Positions 43,851 through 55,781 of a DNA stretch of 64,000 nt are shown here, piece by piece. How positions within the stretch are numbered: position 1 is the stretch's first letter; each line of letters opens with the position of its first letter. The stretch spans positions 34,684,590-34,748,589 of the forward strand of contig JBCNJP010000010.1 of assembly GCA_039602395.1 (NCBI GenBank). The letters run 5' to 3'. The notes beneath the pieces were generated by a model. It was given only the letters and a program-made list of their open reading frames with translations, was not told where the DNA came from and did no database searches. The position numbers and the translations under genes were made by a program. The DNA is from Deinandra increscens subsp. villosa. Taxonomy: Eukaryota > Streptophyta > Magnoliopsida > Asterales > Asteraceae.

Positions 43851-46414
43851 TGTCATAGAAACCGTCCGCGCATAACCCGCGAACCGAGGGTGCGACATGA
43901 CTAGGATCCGAGTCGTCAGACACTTCGAACATATATATGCTCGACTCATTAGTGCGGAAGCATTTTCATCAAATTTCGAAAATCATTTGCGGAAGCGATA
44001 AAACATTAAGTTAACATTTCAGATGCGGAAGCGATAACATAAATCAATTTTAACATGTCTTTCGCCTATGGCGATAAAATAAGTTTAGATATGATATGAC
44101 ATACGCAGAGCAATACCCATGATCCTAACGTGCACTTCCTTAGCGAACCTCCTAAGGACCTGAGAAGAAACATGTAATGTGTCAATGCTAGGTTGGTGAA
44201 TTCTCGGAGTTTATGCAAGTAAATAAATATCCATTTATTTAAAACAGTAATATACCAGTTACCCTCATCGAGGCATAAAGCCCCCCCCCCCCCTGTAATC
44301 ATACATTTAAGAAAAGAGAATCAGCATTTTATATACTTGGGTTAGCTAGAACACGTTATTTATAACACCATAGGCCATGTGTCCCCATTCATGACATTTA
44401 AGTTTTGTCCTCCTGCCATGCTATACCGAGCATAACCAAAGTTAAGACAATATAATACCCCTTCTCCACTCCCGAAGGCGGTGGGGCTAGAGCTACTAGC
44501 CAGGGCATGGTTTGTCAAGCCCAACAGATCTATTTCACATTTCCCCGTTATCACCTGATACTAATGGTACACGAATTGTGGAAGGACTCCCTTGGCATAT
44601 TTTCTTCCATGAATTAAAAATAGTATATAAAACAAGTTTAGTATTTCTCATCAGTAATCGTTTAGTATTTTCTCAACAGAAAATGGTTTACCACATGTCT
44701 TCTCCCCCAAAAGCATAACACATTAAAAAGTGGGGCCGAGAACTCACCTTAGAGTGCAATTAAGTTTCCTAATAGTAACACTTGAACAAAAAGGGTGAAT
44801 TCCTCCTAGACTCCACCTATGACACACAATCGTGTGAGTGTTGACTAAGTTCGACCAACCGTCCCGACAACATGCAGACAATAGACAAGTGGACTCGAAT
44901 TCACATTGGTGATTGAATTTAGGTTTACTATAACTAACCTAACACGTATCACATATAGAACACATTCTACAATGATAAACATAACGCGTCACAATTACTT
45001 ACGACATTATCCGGCGTATACGATGCACGATAAACGGGGCGATCGTACAAAGTCTTGTCACTAGGACTTGTACACTCATATAACTCAAAATCAATTGACT
45101 TATGACATGAAAACACATAACCAAGTAACCTCATGTTCATATTCATGCATTTCCCTAATTTATTCATTTTCTGATAAATATATATTTATCCTCTGTTGGC
45201 TAATTCCATGATTACACATCATAATCATCTCATGAAAATCACACAAATCATCATTTAGCATATTTCACGCCTTGTCATAGATTCATAACCACATGCATGA
45301 AAATTATCCTGAACTAATAGGCCATTTTCATCATATTTTCATGTAAATAATGTTTAAAAAATAATCTACATGCAATTGAACATGGAGTTTACAACTTTAT
45401 ACGCCACCATACACCCAATAACCTAGATTACACACCCACATAATAGATCTAATTCAAATCATGTGCCTTTATTCAAGATCTTGCATGCATGGTAACCGTA
45501 CCGAAATCAAGTTTTCATCATAGATCTCACATAGAGTTAGCAACTTTGATTCACATGAACCCTAGATCTATCATTATTAAGTCATTACAACATAGATCTA
45601 ACACAAATCATCAAGCTTTAACCATATGCATGCATGATTTCTCATGAAAAACCCCAGATCTAGCATGTATGCAATCTTTTCTATCACAATCACTAGATCT
45701 AAACTTGATATCATCAAACCAACATAGATCAGACCTAAATCCATCATAAAGCATGAATCTTGACAACTTGAACACAAGCAAAACATAAGAAAACGCATAC
45801 CGAATGATGTAGGATGAGAAAGGATGAAATCGGGGCTTTAAACTTGTAAGAAAGCTTGGATCTTGATAAGAAATGAGTAGGAGGATGATAAGAGTCGTGG
45901 AATGGGGCTGATGAGACGTTAGGAGCTGATGAAATGAAATGGTGGTGGCTAATGGTGCTTAAATAGTGGAAATTTAGGGTTTTGCTGGAAACTGGGTTCC
46001 AAGCGTATCTCTTGGAGGGACCATATGCTCTAGGCGATATGCTTAGAGCCTCCCGTCTGGCAGCCCTGTTGACTTTTGTTGACCACAACCCGTTTTGTCC
46101 GTTTTTCACGTTTTGGTCACGGTTTTCAATGTTTTCTCCCATTTTCAATTCACCAACATCTTACACATCAAATCCAATTAAATAAAGTATCAACTTGCCA
46201 CATAACGGTTTAAGATCATTCAATTAAATTCACGTATCAATTTGCACATAATTCATGATACTTAGCAGTTTTCAGTTTATCAGTAATGTTTCGAGACTCC
46301 GACTTGTGTGTGATGTTTGTGAAGTGTTTTAAGGCCACTAGACTCTTCTAATACCATAATTGACATACTACGCCTATATATGCGACTCTCGATTTTGCCA
46401 TTTTTATCAATTTT
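43851..46414 (-). mobile_element. Second G1-type LTR joined head-to-tail to the G1 5' LTR
   Basis: Minus strand, parallel to 39895-43400 block by block: TATTTAA promoter at 45965-45959, AGATCT-rich tract, G/C-rich 3' end, ending TATGACA at 43851-43857. That same TATGACA is the start of the next LTR, with no spacer, primer-binding site or target duplication. It lacks the MITE cluster of the neighbour. The 5' end is cut at 46414 by the next element. A poly-C run lies at 44281-44294. Confidence 0.75.
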
Positions 46415-47667
46415 TGTGACGCCCACTCCTAGACTTGGCACTAGGAGGGGTCACGTGTTGGATTTACTCATGAACACATGGCACAACAGAGATATTAAGC
46501 AATGGAAATTTAAAACATTTAGTTATATAAGCCAAGTACTACAGTAAGAGAGATATTGTAATAAAATATAACTAATCATAGTAAAGAAATCTATGACTAG
46601 GCCAGCTTGCCAGAATACTCTTCCTTGATAGCTTTCCCGATTATACCGTCTTCACAAGATCCATGCTTTTACTTCTAAATATCTCTGCAGAACCTAGCAT
46701 ACATACTTTTAAAAAGTCAGCTTACGCTGGTGAGTTCTACAATTTAGTTCAAAACCATTTTAAGTGTTTACATGGTTTTCACAACACATTTATATCAAAT
46801 ATAAATTCTAACACATAATTACTATGGTAATATATCCCATTATTCTAACCGTGACCCTAGGCTTAACTTCTAGGCCACTATAATTAGCCAACTAATTTGG
46901 TTCTCCATGAAGAGTCTGTTCATCGCTCCACACTTCGTCCCATCTTGAAGGATAGTTATTACAACAACCCAATGCAGCTCCGTCCGTACACGGTTCCCTA
47001 AGCTACCACTATGGGGAAGTAGCTTCTTTTCATTCTTTATCTCCTTCGAAAGGTTCGCCTGCCACTGCAATCACCATCCTACCTTATCATAAGATAGCTG
47101 TTATTATGTTTGATTGCCGCTCCGTCCATACACGGTTCCCTAAGCCACCACTATGGGGAAGTAGTGACCCTTCATCTTCAGTAGCAACCAGGGGCGGTTC
47201 TGAGAATTTATGGGCCATGTTCGAGCTTAAAAAAATGGGCCCCATTTAAAAATAAAATTGTAATAGAAAAGGATCTTAAATAGGACAAAAAGTAAGTTAT
47301 ATACAATAAACATAAGAAAATTATGGTTTTAAAATGACATTCTAAGTAGTTACTGACAAATCTTGAAGATCTCTTAGCATTTTTATAGCAAATTGATTGA
47401 TTAAGTCTTCATGATTTATAATATATAAAGAAAATATTAAAAATATGGGCCCCCTAAAATGATGGGCCCTGTTCCGTCGCACTTCTCGCACATGCTCAGG
47501 GCCCCCACTGGTAGCAACACATGCTCTAACTCTAATAAGTCATAATAGCAACTCATGATTTAACTCTATTAGGTCCTAGTAGCAACTCATGCTTTAACTC
47601 TAATAGGTCATTTTCTCATCGTAATGACTTAGTCACCGATCATGTACACTACCTACCCCTAGTTAAA
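46415..47667 (-). mobile_element. 3' part of another minus-strand gypsy LTR (L5)
   Basis: Starts on the plus strand TGTGACGCCCACTCC, i.e. ends GGGCGTCACA on the minus strand, at the point where the G1-type LTR stops matching. CTCACCAGCGTAAGC (minus, near 46735-46721) resembles the U5 region of related LTRs. It contains the hAT element at 47189-47510 and is cut at 47667 by G3. An approximate tandem pair near 46970-47010 and 47120-47165 (CTCCGTCCRTACACGGTTCC) lies within. The other end is beyond the window. Confidence 0.6.
47181..47518. mobile_element. Non-autonomous hAT element with 8-bp target duplication
   Basis: Element 47189-47510 (322 bp), ends CAGGGGCGG and (reverse complement) CAGTGGGGGCCC, typical plant hAT termini. 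Exact eight-base target duplication GTAGCAAC at 47181-47188 and 47511-47518. Subterminal GGGCCC words at both ends; AT-rich core with no ORF. Confidence 0.9.
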
Positions 47668-48553
47668 TGTAACATTCGGATTTAATAGTTTGTCTGATTC
47701 GATATGTTTTGTAACTCGAAACCCATGATTGATAATATAATGAGGAATTATATTTAATTGGGATGTTTTATACTTAATTTCATGAAACTGTATTCATTGT
47801 TGTGTTCACTAACCGATTTGATGTTCAATTTGCCACTATTTTGGATTTTACCGCGAATACACCGATAATTATGTTTAACCGGGAATTCAAGCAATCCGAG
47901 CATGTACTAGACTTGTATGTGATAATAGTTAAGCATATAAGTGAATAAAAGTAAGGACGTGCGAGAATTTGAGGTTTAGAACGCAATCAGTGAAAGATCG
48001 GTAAATCCCGGGCGATTTTAATTTTAACAGGGAGATCACGTTTTTGAGTATCATATATTATATTTATCATATTTATGAGTCTTATGGTCACATATGATCA
48101 CACATGATCTCATGAGTCATCACACACTTGATCGAGTCACAAATCGTATGTGAATTGCTTAAAAGTGATACGTGTGACAACAGAATTGGATGTTTTGACC
48201 TAATTTGTGCATACATTTGAGTTACGTGACGTATTTGTATAATTTTGAGTGGAATTAATGCAATGAGGATGATGGGACCATTAATTCAGTGATTTGGGAG
48301 AAAACGGGACTCGAAAACATAAAGAAAGAAGAATCGAGCACACGAAACGACGAAACAAAAAAGATTTTGTTCGGGCATGCTCTAGGCGTATCGCATAGAG
48401 ATATATAATGCACTAGGCGATACGCTTAAAGCCTTAAACAGTGATTTCCATCAAACCCTAATTTTTTGCCTATTTAAGCATCATTAGTCTCCATGCTCTC
48501 CACTTTCAGCCCCCACCAGCTCCTAATGAGCAAAAACCTCTGTAACTCTCTCA

Positions 48554-51071
48554 AACAATGTAACACTCGTATACAATTTGATGACAATCATGACCGTTTA
48601 TAACGTTAAAAGTTGGTCCCTGAAAATTTCGTACAAAACAAAAGATTTTATGATCATGAAATGCCACTTTAGTGGTTCACATTTACAACATATAATAAAA
48701 TTGAGTTTGACATTTTAAAGTGTTTATCAACTTGTCCTAAAGTTGTTCCACCAAAATACAAAATAAGTTATCCATCCCTGCCGTGATCGGTTCTTCTGAG
48801 TCTTGATGAGCATCCTGCTAGGCCTTCCCATACCTGCAATTCACTCACTTTCAATAGTGAGTTTCTATTACATAAATATGTATAAACATCATGAACAATG
48901 AAAAATATAAAGTAAAAACCAGAATAGGGTTCCTAGGCATATCGCCTTGAATGACATGCTTTCTAGGTGATACGCTTAGTCTATCAGGCGTATCGCCTAC
49001 CAGAGGATGTGCTCCAAGCGATACGCTTGGAGCCACATTTCTAGGGATTTGGCCAAATTCGGCAAAATCTATACTTTGCCAATTTTTAGCCCTCTTACCC
49101 AGTTTTGCATCAGATTTTCCCATCAATTTTCCTACCATGCTTAAAGTGTTTCAACACTCATAAATCACTTCTAAAACATGTTTATAGGCTTATAAACATA
49201 CCTCTTTCAAGTTAAAATCATGAATTGCCTTCACGGTTTTCAACCGACCCATTTGACCCATTAAGGGCTTTCCTTGTGGCAACCCCATGGGTTATGTTCC
49301 AGAAATGATCTACCACATTTAACTACAACTATATCCACTTATGCAAACTATTGACATGGTTATAAATGTATACACACATCTAGTTTAGTCTTTCTCTTCT
49401 ATTGTGTGTATAGCTTCTTACATATCATTTCACATGAGTTTTTAGATACATGTTACAAAACTATACACCTGTTTAACTACTTGTCATTGGACTTCATATT
49501 AATTAAAGTTAACATCCAGTTGACCCATTTCTCCGTCTTAACCTGTTAAGACGGGTCCTTACCTTTGGTTTACTCCAATACCTAATTTGACCACATATAA
49601 GCCTTAGAATCTATGGTTCTATAACCATTTATGATTCATCTTTTCTTGTTACATGGCATGGGATCTAAAATCCCATTTCCGCCCATTGTAACTTGTTATT
49701 CTCTATGTGATTCCACCGAATCTTGCCTAGGGCCAAATATTACCATTAGAGAACCTTATGGCAATTTGGGCTTCATGGTTCCCAGAACCATTCGTCACCC
49801 ACATACTATAACTCATAACCATTGTATTTGTAGGTAATTAGGCATTTGCATATCTACTACTTGTAACATAACAATGTTACCTCGGTTGTTGGAGCCTCCG
49901 CTTCCTCCTGCAGCTTGATGGTTCTCTTGATCAACTTGATCACCTATCGGGTCTTCAATCAAGTTAGGGCCTTTATCATTATAGCAATTTTTTTTACCAT
50001 ATTTTCATTAACATGATTTCTATGCTACACATACACGGTTTCACATAGAAGGCAACCAATCAATTACATCAAGTTTACATCTAGCCTCATGGGTTCATTA
50101 ACATTACAAGGATAACTAGAGGCATACATTATCCATGCTAGCTAATGCTCATAATTTCATCAAGTTGGTTCAATTCGTGAACATCTAGCAATTAAAGTAT
50201 TTAACATCAAATATTGCCATGGCTCATAATTTCATCAAGGATGGGTCATTTTATGAGCATAGAGTTCTCTATAATCGTTTATGCTCAAAGTCATTTAATT
50301 TGATCATCATCCCATCAATTTGTTTCTTTGAGGCATTTAATCAAACACCTTGTGTGCATAGATGTATACACACATATTACCGAATCCCTTGAACCTCCAA
50401 TCAACCTTTTAACATAATGTTGGTGAAATCCATCACCAACCCATCATCAACCATTTAGCACCAAATTCATACAAGAAATCAAGCAATGGAAGCAACTTCA
50501 CAAATCTCATATGTGGTCATTTATCATGAAAGTTCAAGTATAAGAAATTGGTGACTACTTCACCAGTTATCAATCAAGTTAGAGATTTAGTCAACATACG
50601 AGGTTCCTAACACCATAGGATTCACAATATATCAAGAATTTGCAGATTTCTAGTCCCTAATTTTTGAGACCTAGCATGCAACATATGGGGGTTTCACTTA
50701 CTTGCTTCAAGTATGAGTTAAGGTAAAGAATTATACTTCGAATTCCAAGTTCCTAGCCAAAATTCATAGGTTGGGGCCTCTTGATTGCAGAATTTGAGCA
50801 AGAAGAAGAAGAGAGGGGTGGAGGATCGTGATACAGGTCGCAGAATGCGACCTCCCCCTCTTTTCTCTTCTTTTAGTCATTCTACTTTTCCCATATTACA
50901 ATTCTGGCCCCTTAACATTCGATAATGAGTTATAATTTAACTAAAATACCAATTTACACATAAAAGTAATTCCTACTAATATTAGGGGAAATTTTAACTA
51001 TGAAAAGAAGTTTAATTGACTAGACGTTGACGGGAAATTTAACTATTAAAAATATGGGATGTTATAAACAA
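48554..51071 (-). mobile_element. Solo LTR S2 with AACAA target duplication
   Basis: LTR 48559-51066 (2,508 bp) between exact AACAA copies 48554-48558 and 51067-51071. Minus orientation is favoured: start TATAACATCCC (mutated TGTAACA), end CGAGTGTTACA, promoter-type order of CCAAGCG-rich palindromes (49040-48945) then TTTATATTTT, and a GAATTGCAG site near 48836. A further palindrome, AGGTCGCAGAATGCGACCT, is at 50836-50854. No internal domain remains. Open frames inside show no known domain. Confidence 0.88.
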
Positions 51072-51539
51072 ACCCTAATTTCATATTTCAAGCTTAAAGA
51101 TTGAAGATTGAAGCTTGGATCCTCACGAATCAACTCGTTCTTCATCTTTTCGGTTTACCAGTAAGTGTTGATTCTCACCCCATCTCTTCAAGAGCTGACC
51201 TTTATGACTTCGTAGGGTTAGATCTATGTTCTAAATAATCTCTTCATCTTGATCTCTTGATTTCTTGTTCCAATATTGAAACTTTATCATGACTTTGGCT
51301 TGGATCTATGTTCATGCATGCTTATATGTGGTAGATCTAGGTGTTTATGAATCAAGACTTGTTTTTATGTTACATTTTGATTAGATTTGATCTTGCATGC
51401 TCCTGAGTACCAAAATCCACATCGTATGTCATTAAGTTTGCATCTTTATGATAGATCTAGGTTAGATCTATGTGCTAAATGCTAAATATGGTGTAGATCT
51501 AGGGTTTATCATCAAGAATGTAAATTTGGTGCCTTAAAT

Positions 51540-51830
51540 GACTAGATCTTCAACATGCATGTCATCTAGGGTTAGATCTACAAATTATGATGATCAAGTC
51601 TATCTTTTTATGATATAAGATGTTTAGATCTATAAGTTACATGTCATTTAAGGTTAGATCTACATGTTATGAAGATCAAGTTATGTTGTTTTGCCATGAG
51701 ATGTTTAGATCTACAAATCACATCTCATGTAGGGTTAGATCTACATGTTATGATGGTAAAATTATGTTTACTTGCCATGGAATGTTTAAATCTACATCAT
51801 ATACGCTTATTTAAGGATAGATCTATGATT
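51540..51830 (+). repeat. ~80-bp AGATCT-rich tandem repeats in G3 LTR
   Basis: Three to four imperfect copies of a unit with GTTTAGATCTA, then GGTTAGATCTACATGTTATG; each unit carries two AGATCT sites. The related G1 LTR also has many AGATCT words, in opposite orientation. Confidence 0.8.
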
Positions 51831-51888
51831 AGGCCAAATAATCACCATGTTTAATGATAGATAAGTTTAGGGTTTCATGAATGATCAT

Positions 51889-51968
51889 GTATGACTATGT
51901 ATGACCATGTTTGACCATATTAACTTCGTTTGACCAGGTTTGACCAAGTTTGACCATGTTTGACTTTC
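51889..51968 (+). repeat. Cluster of GTTTGACCA words (W-box-like)
   Basis: Five TTGAC words and two TATGACC variants within 80 bases. TTGAC(C/T) is the core of the WRKY-bound W-box, but the cluster may be only a simple repeat. Confidence 0.6.
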
Positions 51969-52904
51969 ATGAAAATAGGCAAATTAGTCCCTTTAGACTA
52001 GAATTGGTCCAAAACCAAGACCGTAAGTTATCACTTGAGTAAACCACCATCGAGTTGTGAGTCAAACATTTATCAAATGTTTTATTTATTTATTTTATTT
52101 TGGTATACGCATGGGTCAATCGTTAAGGTGATCTCCGAACGTGATTTTCATGCTTCGCTATCGCTCATCTCACATCTCGATTCACCCGTGAGGTGAGTAT
52201 TAATAACCCTTTTTTACTTTATTGTTTTGGGGTGCAACATGTGCCGTATCAAACTTTTACTCGATAAATCTTTACTCAAAACTATATGCGATTTTGAGCT
52301 CGTAATTGTATGATCTTATGTGTTAGAGTTGTGTGATAAATGTGGATTGTGCTCATACTCATACTCTATGGTTAATTATTAACACTAAAAATGCCGGGGT
52401 TAAGTTGATAGATCTATTGGCTTGACAAGCCCACTTGCCCTGCCTTGGGTTAGGCGCCTTGTGGTTGGAAATCTTATTGTCAGGGTTTGATTATGCTCTG
52501 ATCTTATATTTCATTACTCGTTTATCGCTTGTGGTCTTACATTACTCATGAATCGCGCTGATTTTATTCATATACTATTGATAAACCTATTTTACTCACC
52601 AACTCTTGTAGTTGACTTTTATGTTAAACCTGTTGCAGGTGCTGCTGTTTGATTCTATCATTTCCTCCATCATAGGATTGCATGGGACTTAGATGACCTT
52701 ATTAAATAAAATTTAGACTTTATGGTTATCAGTTCTGATATTATGTTTTGAATTGTATTCGTGAACCTATGACTTATTTATGCTTTATTCTATGATTATG
52801 GAAATGGGTTTAATTAAGTATATCGCAACTTAAATTAGTGTTGTATGCATCTGGACAATCTTCGCGCCCCGACATATTCCACCGCCGGTCGGGGTGTGAC
52901 AGAT

Positions 52905-52917
52905 TGGTATCAGAGCC
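52905..52917 (+). other. Primer-binding site, gypsy-G3, and start of leader
   Basis: TGGTATCAGAGCC, three bases after the LTR end. The leader 52918-53631 shows short unsupported open frames and nothing else. Confidence 0.92.
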
Positions 52918-53631
52918 GCGACTATATGGATCTAGGTTATTAGAACTGGTTTGACCTAGACTATTGCCTTAGGTGTCCTGCATGAGTGCCTCATGCACAA
53001 TGTGCCTACATGCTTTAATTCTCCATTTGTATGCTTCTTAATTATGCCTATTTCAACTCTTATCGTAATCTATGAGGGTCAACACACACTCATACACACA
53101 TCACAAAGGCTTCCTAGCCTCTTCCTTAGAAAATGGTGCCTTACTTACCATTTAGGAAAAATGTGATTTTCTTGATTTTTAAATCTCGTCAGAATTTGGG
53201 TTTTAGTGATAGACATGTAGTAACTAGAAGGGTGAAAACACTGGTAGTCGGGGTCTCTGTCAAGAAAAGCGTTGCGTATAAATCCTATCAACCGTTGGAC
53301 CTGGACGCTCACCTGGGATGCCCCGATGAGAGTGTTGAAACCTCTTAGGCTAAAGCATTTCTTTACCAATAGGATCTTAATCTGATTAGTCTCGGTTATA
53401 GCCTTCCAATCGGGAGGTGAGAACCACTCCGATGTGTTTTATGTCTCTCTCGATTTCGCAATTTTACGCGCAGTTATGTTTAAAAATGATTTTTTATAAA
53501 CTATGATGATCCGAATTACACTATATCATGATTCACTATCACATACATTTTAAACTTAACTTCATGTCCTCAAAATTTGATTATCAATCATATCCTTGTT
53601 TGTCTCATAAATATTTATCTTTCTTCTCAGC

Positions 53632-54784
53632 ATGTCGATTCACTTCAATGGGCACCGTAAGGGCAATAGTGGCCGTAATATGCCCTCGGTTATTGCTAAA
53701 CAAATGGTCGAGGTCCTCCCAAGCATTGTGGTCCAAATCCAGCAAGGTCTGAATGCTAACCCTGCCTATCCCGTTGCTACTTCTGTTTGTACCTTCAAAC
53801 ACTTCAGTTCATGTAACCCTCCCATATTCAAGGGCACCGAGGGTCCCATCGAGTTGCTTCAATGGTTTGAGGGAATGGAGAACACTTTCATTAACAGTGA
53901 CAGTCCTGATGAGCTGAAAGTCACCCGTGCCACAAGCACCCTAATTGAAAAAGCCCTTACACTAGGCCCCATCCTCTATGCAATCGGTGTAACCGTCAAC
54001 AACTCGCTCTTATTCCCTGCTGGCAATGCAACAACTGTGGCCGTCTTGGGCATCTCATGAATATCTATCGCCAGCCGATCCGAGCACAGCCCATAGCTTA
54101 GTATCCTGCTCAGCCTCTGATTGCCCAGGCTCCAAATCTTCAAGTTCAGGTTTAGGCTTGCTACAACTGTGGATCCAGTACTCATCTTCGCAGCGCATGC
54201 CCCGTCTTCCCTTCTCACGATAATACTAACCGTGGTGCCCTTGCTCGTACCTTCAACATCAATGCTAATCAGGTTTGTAATCGAGTCTCTTTGTTTTATT
54301 GTTTATTTCTATTAATCACTCTCATCCTCACAAATGTTATTTGTTGACTCTAATCAGGCTCAGGCGAGCCAGAAAGTTGTTAATGGTACGTTTCTTGTTA
54401 ATAGTCGTTATGCATCTATATTATTTGATTCTGGTGTCGATCGTATCTTTGTATCATTATAGTTTGAGCCCTTGCCTCTCCTCGCATTGCACTCGACCAT
54501 CCTTTACCTGTTGAAATTGCGGATGGAAAAATAGGTTAACCTCGATTCTGTGATTTGCGACAGCAAGTTGGATCTCAAGGGTCATATTTTTTCTATTGAT
54601 CTTATTCCGATACATCTCGGGAGCTTTGACATCATCATTGGCATGGATTGGTTATCTCGTCATCGTGCCGAGCTTGTTTGCTTCGACAAAATTATTCGCA
54701 TTCCTCGCCCGGATGGCCAGTTTCTTGTTATTTATGCCGATTAACCATCCTATGGGCTCAAGCTTATGTCTTGTATAAAGGCCC
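53632..54784 (+). pseudogene. gag: Gypsy-G3 gag-protease, internally deleted
   Basis: ATG 53632 begins a Tekay-like gag: IAKQMVEVLPSIV, then FKHFSSCNPPIFKGTEGP and LLQWFEGMENTF. After about 54000 the capsid C-terminal part is missing and sequence jumps to a knuckle, C-NN-C-GRLG-H-LMNI-Y (54030-54072, last Cys lost), and a second CX2CX4H segment near 54160-54200. A probable intron interrupts at 54273. Protease follows: FLVNSRYASILFDSGVD (about 54391-54441; DSG active site), with TAG near 54461, a frameshift, then LIPIHLGSFDIIIGMDWL (54601-54654) and TAA 54742. Confidence 0.85.
54273..54357 (+). other. Probable 85-nt intron within G3 gag-protease
   Basis: GTTTGT at 54273 and CTAATCAG ending 54357 bracket 85 T-rich bases with stops in the protein frame; joined, the flanking exons keep one frame (NANQ then AQASQK). 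The hexamer AATCAG occurs just before the donor (54267-54272) and as the intron's last six bases (54352-54357), so a small insertion with target duplication is an alternative. Confidence 0.5.
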
Positions 54785-55397
54785 AAAAGTACTTACACAA
54801 GGATTATCTGGCATTTCTGGCTCATGTCATGGAGGTTCGAGATAAAGAAAGGGGAATCGAAGACATCCCGATCGTGCGAGACTTCTCTGAAGTTTTTCCC
54901 GATGATATAACGGGTCTTCCTCCCATTCGCCAAGTTGACTTCCGTATTGACTTAATTCCAGGTGCCACTCCTGTTGCGAAGTCACCATATCGCCTCGCAC
55001 CCTCGAAAATGCAAGAGTTGTCCAAACGGCTACACGAATTATCTAATAAGGGTTTGATTCGACTGAGTTCCTCACCTTGGAGATCACCTATTCTTTTTGT
55101 CAAAAAGAAAGATGGTTCATTTCGTATGTGCATCGACTATCTTGAGCTAATAAACTCATAATAAAAAACCGTTATCCATGCCCTAATTGATAACCTCTTC
55201 AATGAACTTCAAGGTGCTTCATGCTTCTCTATGATTGATCTTCATTATGGTTATCATCAGCTTCGTGTTGCTGAGGAAGATGTTCACAAGACTGCTTTTC
55301 GTACTCGTTATGGCCATTTTGAGTTCACCGTCATGCCTTTCGGGTTAACACACCCCCCTGCTATATTCATGGATCTCATAAAATGCGTTTGTAAACC
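54785..55397 (+). pseudogene. pol: Gypsy-G3 reverse transcriptase, N-terminal part
   Basis: Frame runs from the protease end: IEDIPIVRDFSEVFPDDITG, VDFRIDLIPGATPVAKSPYRLAP, SPILFVKKKDGSFRMCIDY, double TAA at 55159-55164, MIDLHYGYHQLR, KTAFRTRYGHFEF and MPFGLT. It is cut at 55397, just before the catalytic IDD motif, by Copia-W; the rest resumes at 62187. Confidence 0.92.
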
Positions 55398-55779
55398 TGT
55401 TAAAGCATATTCCTATGCTACATTGTGTCTCGTGTATTGTATCTAGACTAGAGCAGGTTGATGAGTCAAATAGTCAACATATCATTGCTGGTCGTACCAA
55501 TGGTACGCCGTACCAATTGGTACGGACGTACCAAGTGGTCCGCCAATTGGTATGCCGGCCAGTATGGTGTTCACTATAAATAGTTCATTAGAGAGAGAGA
55601 GAGCTTAGGAGTTCTGAGAGTTTCATCTTCTTAACTGTGTGTATTTGAGTGTGTTCTCTATCTCTCTCTAGATTCCTTGTAATCATCTTAGTGAATCAAT
55701 AAAGCAAAGCTTTATTTACTCTTGTTATTATCGAATGACATGAATCATGCAGTAGTAAGATCCCTCCAAGGTACTTACA
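55398..55779 (+). mobile_element. Copia-W 5' LTR
   Basis: 382 bp. U3 holds GTACC/GGTAC palindromes (55493-55560), including the perfect palindrome CCGTACCAATTGGTACGG at 55508-55525, then TATAAATA at 55575-55582 and a GAGAGA leader. Matches 61480-61826 closely. Confidence 0.93.
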
Positions 55780-55781
55780 AG

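Larger units (their letters stand above)
39895..43857 (-). mobile_element. Tekay-G1 5' LTR (~3.96 kb with insertions)
   Basis: Minus strand, TATGACAAACT (43857; expected TGTGACA) to GAGGTGTGACA (39895), followed by a primer-binding site. The start aligns with the 3' LTR start at 28992. Contains a TATTTAA box (43086-43080), palindromic CpG motifs just upstream of it (43121-43183), many AGATCT words (42500-42900), and about 0.8 kb of MITE and microsatellite insertions (41341-42150) absent from the otherwise parallel LTR at 43851-46414. An inner LTR-like boundary lies at 43585. Confidence 0.85.
47668..52901 (+). mobile_element. Gypsy-G3 5' LTR (with nested solo LTR)
   Basis: TGTAACATTCGG to GGGGTGTGACA, followed by the primer-binding site at 52905. 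After removing the nested LTR at 48559-51066 and one AACAA copy its length is about 2.7 kb. Palindromic TAGGCGATACGC motifs (48380-48440) sit just upstream of a CTATTTAAGC promoter (48471) homologous to that of G1, so G3 belongs to the same Tekay-like group. Downstream are AGATCT-rich tandem repeats (51540-51830), a TTTGACC cluster, and the U5 features TCACCAACTC and TTGCAG near 52600-52640. Left boundary judged from the TGTAACA terminus only. Confidence 0.8.

Noticed and set aside
44281..44294. Poly-C run as a functional i-motif
   Set aside because: A single homopolymer without flanking C-tracts; sequencing or slippage artefact is as likely.
54273..54357. Treating the 85-base segment as a MITE
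   Set aside because: Too short, no terminal inverted repeats; intron-like composition fits better, though a plain insertion with AATCAG duplication is not excluded.
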